From NCBI RefSeq assembly GCF_035621135.1, contig NZ_CP141728.1:1178001-1242000 (forward strand): a DNA stretch of 64,000 bases, in the 5' to 3' direction. Shown piece after piece: positions 37,533 through 44,430 of the stretch. Under the pieces are notes generated by a model. It saw nothing but the letters and a program-made list of their open reading frames with translations. It had not been told where the DNA came from and searched no databases. Numbering within the stretch: the first letter of the stretch is position 1; each line of letters opens with the position of its first letter. The translations under genes and the position numbers were made by a program. The stretch comes from Sinanaerobacter sp. ZZT-01. GTDB taxonomy: Bacteria; Bacillota; Clostridia; Peptostreptococcales; Anaerovoracaceae.

Positions 37533-37562
37533 TATACTACATTAGTAGTATATTGGTGTCAA
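37533..37562 (-). promoter_or_regulatory. blaI promoter with BlaI/MecI-type operator
   Basis: On the minus strand TTGACA (37562-37557), 17 bases and TAGTAT (37539-37534) form a strong promoter. A perfect 8-bp dyad, TATACTAC-ATTA-GTAGTATA (37533-37552), matches the TACTAC/GTAGTA consensus known for BlaI and MecI and covers the spacer and -10 box, so autorepression is expected. Confidence 0.85.
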
Positions 37563-37667
37563 CTGCAATATTGATTTATTTTATATTGGCATCCTCTGAT
37601 TTTAAAACTCGTTAATATACTTTTTACAAAGAATAACTCGATCAGCAATACAGGTGAAATGGAACAG

Positions 37668-37702
37668 ACTATAAAAAGCATCACTGGCATTAGAAAAAAG
37701 TA
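37668..37702 (+). pseudogene. Relic of an ogt 3' end
   Basis: This stretch resembles the last codons of the intact ogt (35318-35350). ACTGGCATTAGAAAAAAGTAA is identical in both (21 bases, given here as the shared core), and flanking bases ATAAAAA-GCAT also align with one base missing. Read in the shifted frame it gives ..KASLALEKSNG against KKALLALEKSKG. The relic immediately precedes a terminator hairpin. It implies a diverged second ogt or a duplication bracketing blaR1-blaI. Confidence 0.6.
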
Positions 37703-37727
37703 ACGGGTCATTACTCGTTACTTTTTT
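37694..37727. terminator. Bidirectional terminator left of the small exported protein gene
   Basis: A perfect 12-bp stem AAAAAAGTAACG (37694-37705) with its complement (37716-37727) has a 10-base loop and T tracts on both strands. It can end the minus-strand gene at 37799. Its left arm overlaps the ogt relic. Confidence 0.8.
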
Positions 37728-37798
37728 CTTTCTTCTTTTAAATTTATATTGTAGGTTAGATGAAAAGGCTCTATTATTTAGAATTTACCCCTGTCGCT

Positions 37799-37993
37799 TC
37801 AATCACTGCTTTGTGCATTTTTTAGACGCTCTGGGATATGTATTGTCTCAGCATTCGTCGAGTCAATTAAATATTTATGCCCTCCGCTTCCTTGCACAAT
37901 GCGCATTTTATCCTGATCTTGTGCAGAAGAAAAAACCGTGAAGCTTAAAATAATAACACTGAACACCAATAAAAAAACGTTTCCTTTACTCAT
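37799..37993 (-). CDS. Small exported protein of unknown function
   Basis: The 64-residue product has a clear signal peptide (FLLVFSVIILSFTVFSSAQ, cleavage near residue 24) and a short mature part of about 40 residues (DKMRIVQGSGGHKYLIDS...ETIHIPERL). AAGGAG lies 6 bases before the ATG, and a terminator follows. No cysteine is present, so it is not a lipoprotein or disulfide peptide. It could be a signalling peptide or a small surface factor. Its position next to BlaI/BlaR1 and the PadR cassette gives no firm role. Confidence 0.65.
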   Translation of the reverse strand: MSKGNVFLLVFSVIILSFTVFSSAQDQDKMRIVQGSGGHKYLIDSTNAETIHIPERLKNAQSSD

Positions 37994-38223
37994 TCTTTTC
38001 TCCTTCTTCTGACCTTCACACGTCTCTGCTATATGTGGGAAGGTTCTATGTCTAACTTCATAATACTACTTGCATTTATTTTGAGCTTCATGTGTGTCAG
38101 TTACATTATTTTCTACTATATGAATTTAGAAACTGAAATCTTAGCACCCTTGCTATCTAATTAATTTTAAAAAGTCCTTACCCATAATGTAATATAATTT
38201 TATATATTTGTCAATACTAAATA

Positions 38224-38272
38224 TTGAACTTTGCATCAATCTGTTATATACTATATCTATCTTATCGATAAG
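38224..38272 (+). promoter_or_regulatory. PadR-gene promoter and candidate operator
   Basis: TTGAAC (38224-38229), 17 bases and TATACT (38247-38252) form a promoter. A perfect 12-bp palindrome CTTATCGATAAG (38261-38272) overlaps the expected transcript start and lies just before the ribosome binding site. Autoregulation by the PadR protein is inferred. Confidence 0.55.
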
Positions 38273-38281
38273 GTGATGATT

Positions 38282-38668
38282 ATGGCTAGAAAAAGCGAAA
38301 AACTAGAACAAAAACCAAATTTAAAGGAAAGCGGTCATTCTTTTGGAGACTATTTTAAGCGTGCCGTAAATCCTATGTTGGTTTTACGCCTGCTGTCTGA
38401 AAAACCAATGTACGTTTACCAAATGACGCAGGAACTGAAACAACGGGGTGACAGCGAATGTACGGTGTCTTTTTTATACCCTGTACTTTACCGTCTTCAA
38501 AAATTGGGGTATGTAGAAGAATCGGGAAAACAAATTTCCGAAGATAACCGTGTTCGAAATTATTATGCCATTACACAAATGGGACAGGAACACTTAGAAG
38601 CGTTATCAAAAGAATATCAACAACTTGTTTTATCAGTTGAAAAGATTATGAAGGGATATCATGATTAA
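38282..38668 (+). CDS. PadR family transcriptional regulator
   Basis: The 128-residue protein has a PadR winged HTH: LRLLSEKPMYVYQMTQELKQ then the recognition region SFLYPVLYRLQKLGYVEES and the wing RNYYAITQMGQEHLE, with a short C-terminal dimerisation helix. The start at 38282 (MARKSEKLEQ) follows AAGGTGAT; the 17 codons upstream in frame overlap the promoter. It heads a three-gene plus-strand cassette with a HAAS-type membrane protein and an exported protein. Confidence 0.9.
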   Translation: MARKSEKLEQKPNLKESGHSFGDYFKRAVNPMLVLRLLSEKPMYVYQMTQELKQRGDSECTVSFLYPVLYRLQKLGYVEESGKQISEDNRVRNYYAITQMGQEHLEALSKEYQQLVLSVEKIMKGYHD

Positions 38669-38692
38669 CAGGACTATCAGGGGGATTCTATT

Positions 38693-39121
38693 ATGGAAAA
38701 AAATGTAATTGATATATACGTAAAAAGAGTTAAAAAATATCTTCCTTTTTTCTGCCAAGACCGAAAAAAATTTTTAAATGGTTTAAAGCAGGAGATTCAG
38801 GATTATGTGACCCTTCAATCTGATTGTGACTTAATTTCTTTATACGCAACCTTTGGCGCACCACAAAATATGGCAGCACAATTTTTAGATACGTTAGACC
38901 CTGCCGAAGTGAGCAAATTTCAAAGAAAAAGAAAAATTATACTAATTGGATTGATTTTTTTATTGCTTCTAATTATTTTTTCTTTAGTGATTTATTTACA
39001 TAAACAAATTCAGATAAATCCAAGCAAAGTTGAAGTTACAATAAAGGAATCTCAACCTTATCATCTTACCGATGAAGAAATTGAAGAGATGATACGTCAG
39101 GAGGAAAATAAAAATGAGTAG
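38693..39121 (+). CDS. HAAS-domain/DUF1700-like single-pass membrane protein
   Basis: The 142-residue protein has an N-terminal alpha-helical HAAS-type domain (residues 1-75: YVKRVKKYLPFFCQDRKKFL... LYATFGAPQNMAAQFLDTL), one TM helix (about 83-104) and a 35-residue external acidic tail. HAAS proteins are regularly encoded next to PadR regulators and are thought to interact with them at the membrane. It overlaps the next gene by 8 bases. Confidence 0.8.
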   Translation: MEKNVIDIYVKRVKKYLPFFCQDRKKFLNGLKQEIQDYVTLQSDCDLISLYATFGAPQNMAAQFLDTLDPAEVSKFQRKRKIILIGLIFLLLLIIFSLVIYLHKQIQINPSKVEVTIKESQPYHLTDEEIEEMIRQEENKNE

Positions 39122-39584
39122 AAGAATTATATTTATGTTAACAGCTCTTCTTGTTATAGCGATCTCTGCAGTTCCTTGTTTTGGAACTACAAGAACTGAC
39201 TCATCTGTAAATACTATCTGTTATAACGATGGTAGTTATGCAGTTGTCACAACCACCACGCACGTTCCCCTTATGACAAACGTATTAAATAAGGCTACCA
39301 ATAGCCTAACGAAATCCTCTAGTAAAACATATGATTATTATGATAAATCAAACAGTAAAGTTTGGACATTTACTGTAAGCGGAACTTTTACTTATGATGG
39401 CACAACAGCAAGAGCAATTCGCTCCTCGTGCTCTGCATCTGCGAATTCCGGATGGGAATGCACTAAAAAAACAAGCAAGTGCTCTGGTGCAACGGTAACA
39501 GGTAATGCAACCTTTCGCTTAAATGGAGTTTCAAAAAAAGCTACGATTAAGCTAACCTGCTCTGCTAATGGAAGCATTTCTTGA
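39114..39584 (+). CDS. Exported protein of unknown function, PadR cassette
   Basis: The 156-residue protein has a signal peptide (IIFMLTALLVIAISAVPCFG, cleaved near residue 25) and a Ser/Thr/Lys-rich mature domain with repeated beta-strand patterns (WTFTVSGTFTYDGTTA, ATVTGNATFRLNG) and four to five cysteines in the last 60 residues, suggesting a disulfide-bonded small beta-sandwich. Its start overlaps the HAAS gene by 8 bases, so translation is coupled. Similar small secreted proteins accompany PadR-HAAS pairs in other Clostridia, but no function is known to me. Confidence 0.75.
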   Translation: MSRRIIFMLTALLVIAISAVPCFGTTRTDSSVNTICYNDGSYAVVTTTTHVPLMTNVLNKATNSLTKSSSKTYDYYDKSNSKVWTFTVSGTFTYDGTTARAIRSSCSASANSGWECTKKTSKCSGATVTGNATFRLNGVSKKATIKLTCSANGSIS

Positions 39585-39633
39585 TTCTACATCCACATAT
39601 ATTAAAATGATTAAGCCAAAGTGCATCTGTAAA

Positions 39634-39662
39634 TCAGGGGTTATCAATTTGATAACCCCTGA
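39634..39662. terminator. Hairpin between the convergent PadR cassette and the membrane-protein run
   Basis: A perfect 13-bp stem TCAGGGGTTATCA with its complement and a 3-base loop (39647-39649) is present. It lacks a strong T tract on either side but lies exactly between convergent transcripts. Confidence 0.65.
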
Positions 39663-39718
39663 CTTCATTTATAAAACATTTTATATCAAACCTAATCTCT
39701 ATCAGTTAATTTTTTTAA

Positions 39719-40450
39719 TTATTTATGTCTTAACAATATTTTCTCTATTACACTTTGTAAAGCCACTGACAAAACAAGCCACACCACAAACGCAGCAGCA
39801 TACTTCCCGTATGTGATTATATTTGCATTTTTAGCTGACCAATAATTATCAATTGTATAAAGGACACCATTCATCGAAACATTCAGTTCTTTACATATAG
39901 GTTCTAATAAATTCTTCGCTGTTTTTGTCATACCGATTTTTTGTCCTAATGGCAATTCTATGTTTTTACCTTTTTCAATCTGCCTTGCAAGGCCACGGTT
40001 CATTTGCACCAGTATTCGAGAGCCATCCTGCAATTCCATTATGTAGTAGGGGCAATGGGTTGCGGTCAAATCAACGATCCTTTTTTCCGTTTCTTTTAGT
40101 TTACGTCTTGCCGCTCCCGAAGGACTCTTTTCATAATACCCAATCCATTTTGCCAGGCTGTACACAGAGGTTTTATCAATGCTCACCGGAACTGCTGTCG
40201 CATAGTCATAGTACTCTAGAACTTCCCATTCTTTAGCGGTGGTCAGCGACAAGATGTCGTCTCCGGCTACAAGCCCGGCATAATCAATCGTAGTATCAGC
40301 TTTTATATCATCAGCGGTCATAATAATTTGTTCATGTTTCTCCCAAAGAATTTGCTCTAAATCAAAATTTAAATAAAATACAATGGCAATGATTGCCGCA
40401 ACAACAACCATAAAATAGTCAATTAGCTTTCGTATATTCAGCGTTTCCAT
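39719..40450 (-). CDS. Two-TM membrane protein of unknown function
   Basis: The 243-residue protein has TM helices near residues 12-29 and 215-236, with an intervening extracytoplasmic domain of about 185 residues. That domain contains DDILSLTTAKEWEVLEYYDY, YYIMELQDGSRILVQMNRG and a pattern of strands with a basic KSPSGAARRKLKET segment. No known motif is recognised. It overlaps the upstream gene by 13 bases and so is probably translated together with it. Confidence 0.7.
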   Translation of the reverse strand: METLNIRKLIDYFMVVVAAIIAIVFYLNFDLEQILWEKHEQIIMTADDIKADTTIDYAGLVAGDDILSLTTAKEWEVLEYYDYATAVPVSIDKTSVYSLAKWIGYYEKSPSGAARRKLKETEKRIVDLTATHCPYYIMELQDGSRILVQMNRGLARQIEKGKNIELPLGQKIGMTKTAKNLLEPICKELNVSMNGVLYTIDNYWSAKNANIITYGKYAAAFVVWLVLSVALQSVIEKILLRHK

Positions 40451-40692
40451 TTTCTAAACTTAAATCCTTTCTCAATCAGCTTCATTGTATATTTTTCAAG
40501 GAAATCAAGAAAACGTTCCCGCTCTTCCTCTTGGTCTAAATTTGGAATCGACAGTGATTTTGCAGAGCCATCTGTAATTTCCATAAACATGCCGTATCCG
40601 CCCACATGGTCGGCATAAATCAAACATGCCTGTCGAATTTTGCGATAATAATCTATTCCAATGACATCATTTTTATTTGTATTACCCCGCAA
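40438..40692 (-). CDS. Small cytoplasmic protein, possibly truncated at its start
   Basis: The open frame of 84 codons has no ATG before residue 35. The only candidate start is a TTG at 40692 that overlaps the stop of the lipoprotein gene upstream and has no ribosome binding site. The protein is soluble and charged (QEEERERFLDFLEKYTMKLI, ending KFRKWKR) with a beta-rich middle (GGYGMFMEITDGSAKSL). Either it is translated by coupling to the lipoprotein gene or it is the C-terminal remainder of a gene that lost its 5' part. Function unknown. Confidence 0.45.
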   Translation of the reverse strand: MRGNTNKNDVIGIDYYRKIRQACLIYADHVGGYGMFMEITDGSAKSLSIPNLDQEEERERFLDFLEKYTMKLIEKGFKFRKWKR

Positions 40693-41572
40693 ATACTAAT
40701 GCATTTTCACTATTTGGATCAAATAAGTGAACGGTCATTACTAATCCATTGTAGTATACATACACCTCGCCGGTATATTTGTCTATCCAAAAATCAAACA
40801 CAACCGGAATCACATAATATCTGTCATTCTCTGAAGTAACACTTAAGTTCGAAATGATATACCGCAGCATTTCATTATTCTCATTTGTGAGTGCTGGTTT
40901 TGTTTTCTGCTCGGTAAATTCACCAAATTGATTTTCATATGCAGTAATTAATTGTTCTTTCAATATCTCAAGCGCTTCTTCCTTGGTTATAGAATTTATC
41001 TCATCTGGATATGTACTAATCATAACCTGTGGTAAGTTCTGTATAATATGTGTCTCCGATTCATCCGTTCCATCATAGTACACCGTATCGACATTCAATA
41101 ATTTAGATAGGTCATTTAGCCCTACCAGCAAAGTCTTCCCAAAAAACTTAGGAGCAATTTCGAGGGTATATTCTTCATCATCTAAGATTGCCTTTTTCTC
41201 TTCTGGCAATAATTTTATTTCGTTCGAATCTCCGCTGATAAGAATACTTTCACCATCTGATGAAACTTTCTGATTCAATTCCTCTGAAATCAATTTGATT
41301 GGTAGCATCGGTACTCCATCTTGAATTTGAATCCCTTCATGTTTCATAATCGAACCATTTATAAATAGAGCTACATATTCCTCTGGGATATTTTCGGTGA
41401 CTCCGTCACTGTATGTTATATGTGCTTCATCCGTTCCAATCGTATTTGGCTGAATCTCCAAACCATCAACATTGGTCGATCCGATTAAAGAGGGAGGTTC
41501 GGAGTTTGAACAACCACAAATACCAATTAACATCATTAATAGTGCACAAAGAATTACTGCTGTTTTTTTCAT
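40682..41572 (-). CDS. Lipoprotein with copper-amine-oxidase N-terminal-like (stalk) domain
   Basis: The 296-residue exported lipoprotein has lipobox LIGICGC (cysteine at residue 20). Residues about 65-175 form one stalk-type domain (VALFINGSIMKHEGIQIQDG, MLPIKLISEELNQKV, LVGLNDLSKLLNV). The C-terminal half carries helix KEEALEILKEQLITAYENQ and a strand-rich part ending with YTGEVYVYYNG, reminiscent of PepSY-like turn. Function is unknown. It lies between the amidase pseudogene and the two small membrane/cytoplasmic genes. Confidence 0.75.
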   Translation of the reverse strand: MKKTAVILCALLMMLIGICGCSNSEPPSLIGSTNVDGLEIQPNTIGTDEAHITYSDGVTENIPEEYVALFINGSIMKHEGIQIQDGVPMLPIKLISEELNQKVSSDGESILISGDSNEIKLLPEEKKAILDDEEYTLEIAPKFFGKTLLVGLNDLSKLLNVDTVYYDGTDESETHIIQNLPQVMISTYPDEINSITKEEALEILKEQLITAYENQFGEFTEQKTKPALTNENNEMLRYIISNLSVTSENDRYYVIPVVFDFWIDKYTGEVYVYYNGLVMTVHLFDPNSENALVFAG

Positions 41573-41650
41573 ATATGAACCTTTTAAATATCCACCTTTC
41601 TTTTTCGTGAGATGTTTAAACCATAAAAGATTTAAAGATGATTTATAATA

Positions 41651-42306
41651 TTATAATATCGAAGAGCTTGGCATATAAAATGTTGCATTTTCCGCCTCAT
41701 ATACCACGGTTGCCGCACTACTGAAAAGCTTTTTATTCGAATGCTGTGTATATTCAATCTTACTGCCGTCACCATATGTAACCAATGCAACATGGCTGGT
41801 TTTATTCCAATACATGATACTTCCTGCAAAAACTTTGCCTGTATTGGATTGTTCGTAAAAATATCCCTTATCCGTCATATACGGAACGACCCCGCCATTT
41901 TGATAGTAGCCTGTTCGCATCCAATTATCCCCACAAGTGTTTATTGTTCCGTCACTGCTTGGATACCACTTTCCTGATTTGTCAACAGGAATGCCTCCGG
42001 CGTTAATTGACTTAGAAACAAAATTCGCACAATCACTTCCTTGCTTATTTGCTTTTGAAAATTCCGGAGTGTCAGTAGCATGATCTAATGCATAATCTCT
42101 GGCTTCAATTCTATCATAAGAAACAGTTGCTTTTGCTGTCAGAGTTGATGTGTCGGCTCTAAAATCACTTCGTCATCTGAAATATCCATGCGATAAAACA
42201 ATTGATAATCAGAATCGGCAGCTTCTGCTTTTAACATTTGCGTTTGATTTAATTTAATGGTGTATGCAAACATACTGCGGTGTGGCTTGTTATAATACAA
42301 AGATGC
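41651..42306 (-). pseudogene. Amidase_6-domain exported protein, truncated and frameshifted
   Basis: Two adjacent minus-strand frames together give the end of an Amidase_6 protein. The downstream frame (42172 to 41651) encodes YDRIEARDYALDHATD, QGSDCANFVSKSINAGGIP, NWMRTGYYQNGGVVPYMT and SHVALVTYGDGS, that is, nearly the whole amidase domain with its cysteine and histidine. The upstream frame (42306 to 42139) encodes HRSMFAYTIKLNQTQMLKAE and DYQLFYRMDIS, then stops. A single-base deletion between 42139 and 42172 separates them, and the 5' end with signal peptide is missing (in-frame stop at 42309). It is a decayed cell-wall or peptide amidase gene. Confidence 0.8.
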
Positions 42307-42340
42307 TTAATTTTCTGTCCGGCCTAATTAATATTAAAAA

Positions 42341-43039
42341 TTATTGTATTACTGTACAAAACCCTTTGCATTTATAAGCAGATCCAGATCCTACATTTTT
42401 AGCACTGCCCCATAAAGGATTTTTCATGACATCAAATTGATAAAAGTTATATAAGGGATATGCATATACCGTTACACTCTCATTTGGTTCTAAAGATACT
42501 ATTGTATTATCAGACATACTCCAAGTTTTTGATACATTAAACCCCACTGCGGATGAAATTGAAGCAACTTCTACATTGGTCCCAGCTTCAACATTAAGCG
42601 AGTATTCGTTCGAAACTGTTCCAATTAAAGTTATTTCTTTATCAATTTTTTTATTTTTGCGGTTTATCGCCGTGTTTCTAGTTATTTCTTCGGTACCACA
42701 ACCTTCTCCTGATTTTATGACGTTATCAATATAAATCGAGTTATAAGAAGCCGCTTGTGGCATAAAGTTTAGCTCGTTTTGATTTTCATTAAAAATTGTT
42801 ACTTTGACAGACTTAGCATCATCAATACCATAAGATAATGCCACATCTTTTGCATTTGATACATCATAAGTAGTTGTCCCATCATCATTTATTTGTGCAG
42901 ATTCATAATCTACTTCAATCTCTATAGAATCCATATTTAACATAGTCTCTGTAGATTTATTTTCCGCTAATGCACTACTTGTTCCAAAAACAAATAACAT
43001 GGCTAAGCACATTATAATAGATAAACTTTTCTTTAACAT
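42341..43039 (-). CDS. Exported beta-rich protein of unknown function
   Basis: The 232-residue protein starts at 43039 behind AGGGGG and has a signal peptide (LSIIMCLAMLFVFGTSSALA, cleaved near residue 26). The mature part has alternating strand patterns: TVSNEYSLNVEAGTNVEVAS, SSAVGFNVSKTWSMSDNTIV, SVTVYAYPLYNFYQFDVM, and a small cysteine pair at the end (YKCKGFCTVIQ). The Ser/Thr/Val amphipathic strands followed by VYAYPLYxxYxFDV recall the stem of beta-pore-forming or similarly folded secreted proteins, but this is only a pattern impression. The start overlaps the small membrane protein gene upstream by 7 bases. Confidence 0.75.
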   Translation of the reverse strand: MLKKSLSIIMCLAMLFVFGTSSALAENKSTETMLNMDSIEIEVDYESAQINDDGTTTYDVSNAKDVALSYGIDDAKSVKVTIFNENQNELNFMPQAASYNSIYIDNVIKSGEGCGTEEITRNTAINRKNKKIDKEITLIGTVSNEYSLNVEAGTNVEVASISSAVGFNVSKTWSMSDNTIVSLEPNESVTVYAYPLYNFYQFDVMKNPLWGSAKNVGSGSAYKCKGFCTVIQ

Positions 43040-43287
43040 TGTTTTTCCCCCTTGAAAAAAAAATAAAGAGCACATACTATTCCAACCGTAATTATTAAAA
43101 TACTAAAGATATAAGCCAATTCATAATTAGCCTGATACATTACATCACTATATTCCTTTGTTGTGGATAGTTGGCTGGCCATCTTCCCAATTATAGGAAG
43201 TGTTTTATCTATCAAAAGTGTAATGAAAAGAAAATTACATCCAATTATAGATAAAATAGACGCCATGATAAACCCTAACTTTTCCAT
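43033..43287 (-). CDS. Small two-TM membrane protein
   Basis: The 84-residue protein has TM helices at about 5-27 and 57-79, joined by a polar loop (STTKEYSDVMYQANYE), and ends GEKQC. GGAGAT lies before the ATG. Its overlap with the exported-protein gene suggests the two act together, for example as a secreted factor and its immunity or membrane partner. This is inference only. Confidence 0.7.
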   Translation of the reverse strand: MEKLGFIMASILSIIGCNFLFITLLIDKTLPIIGKMASQLSTTKEYSDVMYQANYELAYIFSILIITVGIVCALYFFFKGEKQC

Positions 43288-43303
43288 AATTATCTCCTTA
43301 ATT

Positions 43304-43354
43304 TTATAATGACATTATTACATGCGAAAAATGTTGAATTATATATTTCATCAT
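43304..43354 (-). CDS. Candidate 16-residue peptide ORF
   Basis: ATGATG starts a 16-codon frame (MMKYIIQHFSHVIMSL) with GGAGG exactly 7 bases upstream (43362-43366). It ends 17 bases before the next gene, which has its own GGAGAT. It could be a leader peptide, a tiny hydrophobic peptide or chance. A second AGGAGG lies about 40 bases further upstream without a start codon at the right distance. Confidence 0.3.
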   Translation of the reverse strand: MMKYIIQHFSHVIMSL

Positions 43355-43650
43355 TTAAATTCCTCCATTCATAAATCGACATAACTAATTTAACTAATTT
43401 ACCTCCTTTCTATATTAAATTTAAATAATCGCCTTCCATGTATAGAAAAGCCTTTATTATGAATCTTTATTTAATATTCTATAGATTCTGCTTGCTTAAA
43501 TGATAGCATCATTTTTATATTTGTCAATGATAAATATGATTATTTAATAAGTAATTTTTTAGCCTTTCTTGAGCCTTCAATATAATTTTACATATATTTT
43601 CCATTTGTTCATTGCTTTTTAAATTACATTTATGCTATAGTAATATTAAC

Positions 43651-43665
43651 GACTGACGGTCAGTC
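43651..43665 (+). promoter_or_regulatory. TetR-type operator upstream of tetR-cfa
   Basis: A perfect 15-bp palindrome GACTGACGGTCAGTC (centre at 43658) lies about 110 bases before the TetR-family gene. TGACTGAC-type dyads are typical operators of FadR/AcrR-like TetR proteins. The rest of 43355-43650 is very AT-rich and shows no gene. Confidence 0.65.
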
Positions 43666-43772
43666 ATTATAGCAACGTCTTAGAAAACAAATAACAGAAA
43701 TTCTTCTTAAAAACGAACTCTTGAAAGCAACATTAAAAGAATAATACTATGTACTAATGACCGGGGGACTAG

Positions 43773-44360
43773 ATGGAAGCAAGCAAGAAAAAATTAGATA
43801 AGAAAAATCGTCTTGAAGAGGCCGCCTGTAAACTCTTTACAGAAAAGGGGGTCTCTCATACAACCGTTGATGAAATTGCTAGAGCCGCAGATGTCGCAAA
43901 GGGAACCTTTTATCTTTATTTTAACGATAAAAAGGATCTATTAAGCAACATCGTGATAAAGCGCAGCATTACTCTTCTTGAACAAGCCATTGAAGCCGCT
44001 CGTATACAAAATACCGATGATTTTGTCGACGAAATTATACTAATTACCAATTACATTATTACATTTTTCAAACAAAACAAAGAGCTTCTGACCTTGATTG
44101 AAAAAAATCTTTCGTGGAGTCTAATACACCAGAAAATCAATCAAGAAGAAAATGGGAATTTCCAAATACTTATAGATTATTGGATCAACCATCCATATAT
44201 GAGCTCTTATTCCATGTCCCGATCTTACCACATTATGTTTATAATTATCGAGCTTGTAGGTACGATCTGCTATACATCAATTATTGAAAATCAACCGGAT
44301 ACAATAGATAACCTGAAACAAGATCTCTTCTTTGCAATCCGCCAAATTCTTCGTAAGTAA
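43773..44360 (+). CDS. TetR family transcriptional regulator
   Basis: The 195-residue regulator has an N-terminal HTH (CKLFTEKGVSHTTVDEIARA, then AADVAKGTFYLYFNDKKDLL, residues 16-55) and an all-helical ligand-binding C-terminus. It lies 70 bases upstream of cfa on the same strand and behind a palindromic operator, so it probably represses itself and cfa in response to a lipid or stress ligand (inferred). Confidence 0.92.
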   Translation: MEASKKKLDKKNRLEEAACKLFTEKGVSHTTVDEIARAADVAKGTFYLYFNDKKDLLSNIVIKRSITLLEQAIEAARIQNTDDFVDEIILITNYIITFFKQNKELLTLIEKNLSWSLIHQKINQEENGNFQILIDYWINHPYMSSYSMSRSYHIMFIIIELVGTICYTSIIENQPDTIDNLKQDLFFAIRQILRK

Positions 44361-44430
44361 TAGGTACCAAAGCAGCGACAATTATAATTTAGCTTAAATT
44401 TTAAGTAAAAATTATATTGGAGGCGATATT

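Noticed and set aside
41632-41829. Separate small gene inside the amidase region
   Set aside because: It is a shifted frame over the Amidase_6 C-terminus, whose real frame (41651-42172) carries the conserved motifs.
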